A DNA stretch of 64,000 nucleotides from Loripinus fragilis (taxonomy: Eukaryota; Mollusca; Bivalvia; Lucinida; Lucinidae), in NCBI GenBank assembly GCA_964019695.1, contig OZ026514.1:96362345-96426344 (forward strand). Reading direction: 5' to 3'. Made by a program: the position numbers and the translations under genes. Positions within the stretch are counted from its first letter, which is position 1. Every line of letters begins with the position of its first letter. Positions 59,840 to 64,000 of the stretch are shown here, piece by piece. The notes beneath the pieces are model-generated. The model had not been told where the DNA came from and ran no database searches. It saw nothing but the letters and a program-made list of their open reading frames with translations.

Positions 59840-60370
59840 TTAAAGAGATATGTCTTTCAAAAGCTCTTACTTGCATGATATTTTCCTGTATAAACAAAAA
59901 AAAATGCTGTTTTATCAAGGAGACGGATACCTTTGGCCACATTGTTGTACGAATAATTTATATTTCTCACATAGATCACTTTATGCCCTAACATACAGCA
60001 TATGAGCAATCGGCAGCATGCTTATCAGTCTTTTTAGATTTACTTCCTAATTTGATACCGTTTGCAATTTTGTGACACGCTGGGTGAAATTTAGAAGAAA
60101 AAAAACAGTTGCATGAACATGAACTACAATTATCCGACTGCAATATTTAGAATTTTTTTGCCCGAATGTACAAATTTCAGGTAGAAAATATATATTTACA
60201 ATTTTTGCATATGGAATTTTCAAGGTCAATTAAAAAAAATTGTAAATAATACCAGAAATACATATATTTGGTAGTAATGTTTCAAAGATGCATAATAATG
60301 GGACTATTTTTCATTGAAATGTATTACTGCAGTTAGAGGTACATGTAGTTCATGATAAATGATGAATCAT
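59840..60370. repeat. Partial copy of the 6872-7633 foldback element
   Basis: The left arm is preserved (CTTTCAAAAGCTCTTACTTG, TACCTTTGGCCACATTGTTG, ATTTGATACCGTTTGCAATT, GACACGCTGGGTGAAAT) and the spacer is recognisable. The copy stops at the start of the right arm (TGTAGTTCATGATAAATGAT). Truncated foldback element in nitrate-porter intron 1. Confidence 0.75.
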
Positions 60371-60460
60371 TTTTTGTTTACAACGATTCTAATCTATTTT
60401 TGAAACAACAGTAGTTCTAATTCATTTTAAGTTGTGATCTGGAAATATATTTCATTTTAG

Positions 60461-60631
60461 GTGTTTTGATTTTATGGACATCTGACGATTGTCCTCAAGG
60501 ATCTTGGGTAAATAGAAAACTCCCAGACAAAAAGACACCAAGTAGTGAAATAGAGAAAAGTAAGGGCAATGGACAGCATGATCCCACAGATGGACAAAGA
60601 AATGGAATCGTGAATACAGCGTTTGATTCAG
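60461..60631 (+). CDS. Nitrate/nitrite porter exon 2: end of TM6 and central loop
   Basis: Acceptor TTTCATTTTAG ends at 60460; two bases complete the Gly codon left by exon 1; donor GTACAG at 60632 after one base of the next Gly codon. It encodes VLILWTSDDCPQGSWVNRKL then a polar, Lys/Asp-rich loop (KTPSSEIEKSKGNGQHDPTD; GIVNTAFDS). 'S-D-D-C-P-x-G' directly after TM6 is characteristic of algal and stramenopile NRT2-type porters. The loop links TM6 to TM7; exons for TM7-TM12 were not found before the window ends. Confidence 0.88.
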
Positions 60632-60689
60632 GTACAGACAACTACTCTTCATGGTTTTCACTATTTGCCATTCGTACGCACCCTTTTAC

Positions 60690-60840
60690 TATTATGTTAT
60701 TAATCAAGCGATTTCGTATTGGCTCACTTACAGGTCCGAGGTCAGCTGTATTGGTCAGTGGCCGAAAGCCGAGGACAAATACAACTGACCGAAGACCTGT
60801 ATCTAAGCCAATACGAAATCACTGGATTAATGACATTTTT
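60690..60840. repeat. Inverted-repeat MITE just after exon 2
   Basis: GCGATTTCGTATTGGCT ... TACAGGTCCGAGGTCAG on the left is mirrored by CTGACCGAAGACCTGTA ... AGCCAATACGAAATC on the right. It starts about 60 bases downstream of the donor at 60632. The open frames across it are due to the palindrome. Confidence 0.7.
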
Positions 60841-61252
60841 ATTAATTAACTTTCAACTGACAAACACTTTTCTGTCGGCTGCATTATTCGTGTTATTGCT
60901 TATATTTGTCAGTAGGAAATAGTCTTGTCCCTTGGGGTAGCAGGTATGAATCTTTCTTGGGCCATCGAATTATTACTATAGTCAGAAACATAATACTTTC
61001 CATCTTCATGTTCTTGCTCGGAAATATGAAAAGCGGCCTGTTGTCCCTCGACTTTCAGACTCACCAGACCTTCTAAAATATATTCTCCATTTTAGCACTA
61101 CTAACATTTTCGTTTGTTTAAGAAATAGATTCGCGCTCACGTAGATTTGTTGCTCAATATATTACTGGCTAGCGGTTAGACGTAAGAAACGATGAACGAC
61201 AGACAGTGATATACTAAGCAACACATCACTGACAGCCGGAATTTATATCCGA

Positions 61253-61685
61253 CAAAAAAAAAAGAAACGCACCGCTACGATTTTCCACATTAAGTTGAAC
61301 TCTTTACATGTTTTGTAAAGTAAAGTTTATCGTTATCAAAGGGTAGTCATATGAAAGGGGCTACCTAGCGTTCAATAATCGCGTAAGATGAATTCAAAGA
61401 TGAAATTTGCAAAGAATAAGTGCTTGCGTAGACTTTGGTCTACTGAGATTAGTCCCATTGCTTGAACGTATTAAGCCAGACAGCAATATAAAACGCTTAT
61501 TTTCTGTGACTTTACATACAATTTGACCCCCACTTGGTTCATGACCAATTTTCTTTTACACATTTTTGACGCCTGATTACAAAAGATGTGTAACGCAGCA
61601 GTACCTGACATACCTTTGCACTAATATAAACTAATGTGACCTTCCTGGGAGTTCAACAGCTCTTAGTGGTGCGTTTCTTTTTTGT
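61253..61685. repeat. Inverted-repeat element AAAAAGAAACGCACC
   Basis: AAAAAAAGAAACGCACCGCT ... GTTGAACTC at the left is mirrored by GAGTTCAACAGC ... AGTGGTGCGTTTCTTTTTT at the right, enclosing about 330 bp without coding content. A MITE with 35-50-bp ends. Confidence 0.6.
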
Positions 61686-61827
61686 TGTGTATATTTCGAT
61701 TCAAACTCACAAAAATATTGAAAATATAAACATTCCTTCAGAATCTATAAAGATACCAAAATCTTGAACAGGCCATTTGCATTTTAGGCTACGTTGGGCG
61801 ACGATTTCTTTGCAAGCGGCGACTTTT

Positions 61828-61965
61828 GTCGTCTGCTGATAACCTTTAAAAATAGTTTGGACCCAGATCAGTCCTGACCTCGATCTAAACCATTAGACAC
61901 TCTGATAGACTAGTCTGACAGAATAATTTTGAAAAGTCAATTTTGAAAAAGAATCGGCAGACGAC
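61828..61965. repeat. GTCGTCTGC-ended MITE, copy 2
   Basis: Bounded by GTCGTCTGCTGATAACC and GGCAGACGAC, with AGTTTGGACCCAGATCAG inside, matching copy 1 at 1196-1333 in inverted orientation. The central palindrome is decayed. Confidence 0.65.
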
Positions 61966-63802
61966 AATAAAATCATGAATACTATCATTACCCAGAATAA
62001 TGATTTTAGCGTAAATTATAATCTGTGAAGGCGGTAAAACAGGAGGCACGGTGGTATTATTTTTATTATTTATTTACCTTTATTAAAAGAGGACAGCACA
62101 TTTAGCGATCAACGCTAGTTTACCATGCATGCCATTTAAAGCTGCATAGTCTGTAAATTTTGATTTTTTAATTTTAGAACTAATGTTTCTATTTTTCAAG
62201 AACACAGTAACAAAACTAAAATTCAGGTATACATTTGACCAATTTCGTAAATCTTAACAAGTTATCAGTATCAAAACAACAGCATTACTGTTAAAATTAC
62301 CTGTCTATAATTATTGGAGGGACGCAAATAATTACCAACAAGAGAAAAAACACCTGTTTTATAAGTTAATTCATTTTCCGTGCAGTTTTCAGCGATAGTG
62401 AACAGATTTATTGTGAAAAGATAACTTAATTCTACTTTTACAAATAATTTAAAAAGAAACTAAAAAAAATCGAAAAATGTTCATAGTTGCAGACTTAGTC
62501 TCTTTAAAACATATTTTCATATACACTGAACCGAAGTTCTAAGTAGACAATTTTCAATTAATTTTTTTCTGACTAAGCCCTAGTGATTTTGAAATGAATT
62601 TTTGCCCAAATATGTGTATTGCAATGGACTAAAGTAAAGCGGTTTTTTGGAAGAGTTTTCCATCACTTCACGACTTTTGGGTTCAAAAATGCATAAAATC
62701 AACTTTTTGAAGAAAATAAGCGTTTTGAGTGCAGTTTTTATCGAATTCAAATACAGGTGATTGCGAACCTGCCTAGTCGACTTGTAAAAACACTACACAC
62801 TTGACATTTTGCTTATGACAGATTTTTTATGAATTTTAAAAAATTAATAATTTTCCGAATTTTCCGAAATTTTCGGAAATCATCAGCTGCACATACTAAA
62901 ATTATTGTATGTGTTTTATTTTATGTTAGTATGTTTGATAAAACACCAGGCAACTTGATGGGCCCCTTTTTTAACGATAGTTTTCACGCTAGAGAACCTC
63001 TGTACTCGAAAAGCGCAGTCATCGCGTGGTGGTCACAGTCGACGAGTGGAAAAAATGTGCACCTTGCTGTTGAAAAGGGTAATAAATTTCTTAATATTTC
63101 ACTTCTGAGAGTATTTTTTGCTGATTATTGTCAGTAAATATATACAGCTTTGTATCTGCGTAACAATACGTGTGTGGGCTAAGCGATAGTCAATACAGCG
63201 CCTTATTTATACAAAGAAGGTGATTTTTCTCCAAAAAAAGGATGAAAGATTTTTTTTGTTTATATTCTGAAATTTATGCTTACTTAAGATAAAATGCTAA
63301 ATACCAGGGCCTTAATGTGCAAAAGTTTGAAATCTGTGGGCAGAGCATTTTCAAAGTTATTGAAGTATTTAATACTGTACGCACAGTTCTCTATATCGGG
63401 TGTTCTGGCCCAATGATCAGGTGCTCCTGTACTCAGTCATCTGGATTAGATAAAAGAGAACTGTACGCATATGTCGCGGATTGTCCATGCTATATTTGAG
63501 CTAGCACATGTGTTTTGGGATACATGTTGCATTTTTGACCATCGAAAACCCAGGCAAGCCTGTGCAGACTCGCATTAGCCTTTGCAACGAATATACACAA
63601 AGTATGGATGAAGATAAAGACTCGAAACAAAATTTGCACATCTAGTCCAACTAGATGAGTCGAAAGTCTTTATATGACCAACGCAATGACACATTAGCAG
63701 GTGGCATGCCCCCATTAACAAATTCAGATGTGTTCAATCTTCCAATCAAATCCATGGCCAGTGGATTTAACTCGTTGCATGCTGGGATATTTTCTATGCT
63801 CT
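61966..63802. other. Non-coding stretch, presumably nitrate-porter intron
   Basis: Searched for further porter exons (TM7-TM12 with the second glycine-rich nitrate signature) and found none. A 102-codon frame at 62829 shows no porter motif. Confidence 0.5.
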
Positions 63803-63868
63803 TTGTCATCTGCTGATTTTACCTGATCTGGGTTCAAACTGTTTTACTAAGGTTATCAGCAGGCGGCA
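63803..63868. repeat. GTCGTCTGC-type MITE, copy 3 (short)
   Basis: TCATCTGCTGATTTTACC, CTGATCTGGGTTCAAACTGT and AAGGTTATCAGCAGGCGGCA: both ends and the core phrase are present in a shortened copy. Confidence 0.55.
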
Positions 63869-64000
63869 CTTGCATATAAAGAGTGTGGTCAGGCGCCCTT
63901 GTCAACTAGCTCCCCGGGCAGTCCAAGATCACTTTCATGGTATTGACCAATTCGCGCAGGTTCGACACGGGGGTGACAAGTCAATAGATCTTTACAATTC

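Noticed and set aside
62829..63137. 102-codon frame as a further nitrate-porter exon
   Set aside because: No porter motif (second glycine-rich signature, TM7-TM12 pattern) and no suitable acceptor in phase.

Overview
The window looks like nuclear DNA of an invertebrate animal, most plausibly a bivalve mollusc. It is AT-rich, its two host genes have many short exons in long introns with GT..AG borders, and it is crowded with palindromic MITEs, tRNA-derived SINEs, a Ty3/gypsy LTR element, a Crypton, a Tc1-like transposon and a LINE fragment. The species assignment is inference from repeat style and protein flavour; no marker gene is present.

Layout. 1-270: minus-strand fragment of an unrecognised, probably repeat-associated coding sequence. 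1561-29168 (+): the 3' two thirds of an SLC6 sodium/chloride-coupled amino-acid transporter (glycine-transporter-like), eleven exons covering extracellular loop 2 to the stop codon; exons for TM1-TM3 lie left of the window. Its introns hold a 1.47 kb TTAAT-flanked inverted-repeat element, two TA-flanked mariner-like elements, a Tc1 relic, foldback elements and several MITE families. The exon for TM11/TM12 is preceded by four tandem 119-bp copies of its own acceptor plus first part.

29200-34000: intergenic, with MITEs, a LINE reverse-transcriptase fragment (minus strand) and a large near-perfect palindrome. 34000-44173: complete Ty3/gypsy element with two 625-bp LTRs, a PNMA-like Gag, then protease, reverse transcriptase, RNase H and integrase, all broken by stops and frameshifts. 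A textbook -1 frameshift heptamer lies two codons before the gag stop, and pol is in the -1 frame. 44584-45989: Crypton-type tyrosine recombinase with one stop and one frameshift. 46000-57400: repeat-rich DNA with SINEs, MITEs, minisatellites and a 0.74 kb inverted-repeat element.

58580-60631 (+): first two exons of a nitrate/nitrite porter (NNP/NRT2-type major facilitator), with its 3' part beyond the window. Degenerate copies of part of its first exon lie just upstream. The same MITE family occurs in its intron and in the SLC6 intron, which argues against contamination. The two host genes are both membrane transporters but nothing suggests they work together.

Limits: exon borders and repeat ends were read by eye; no alignment, splice model or database search was run.
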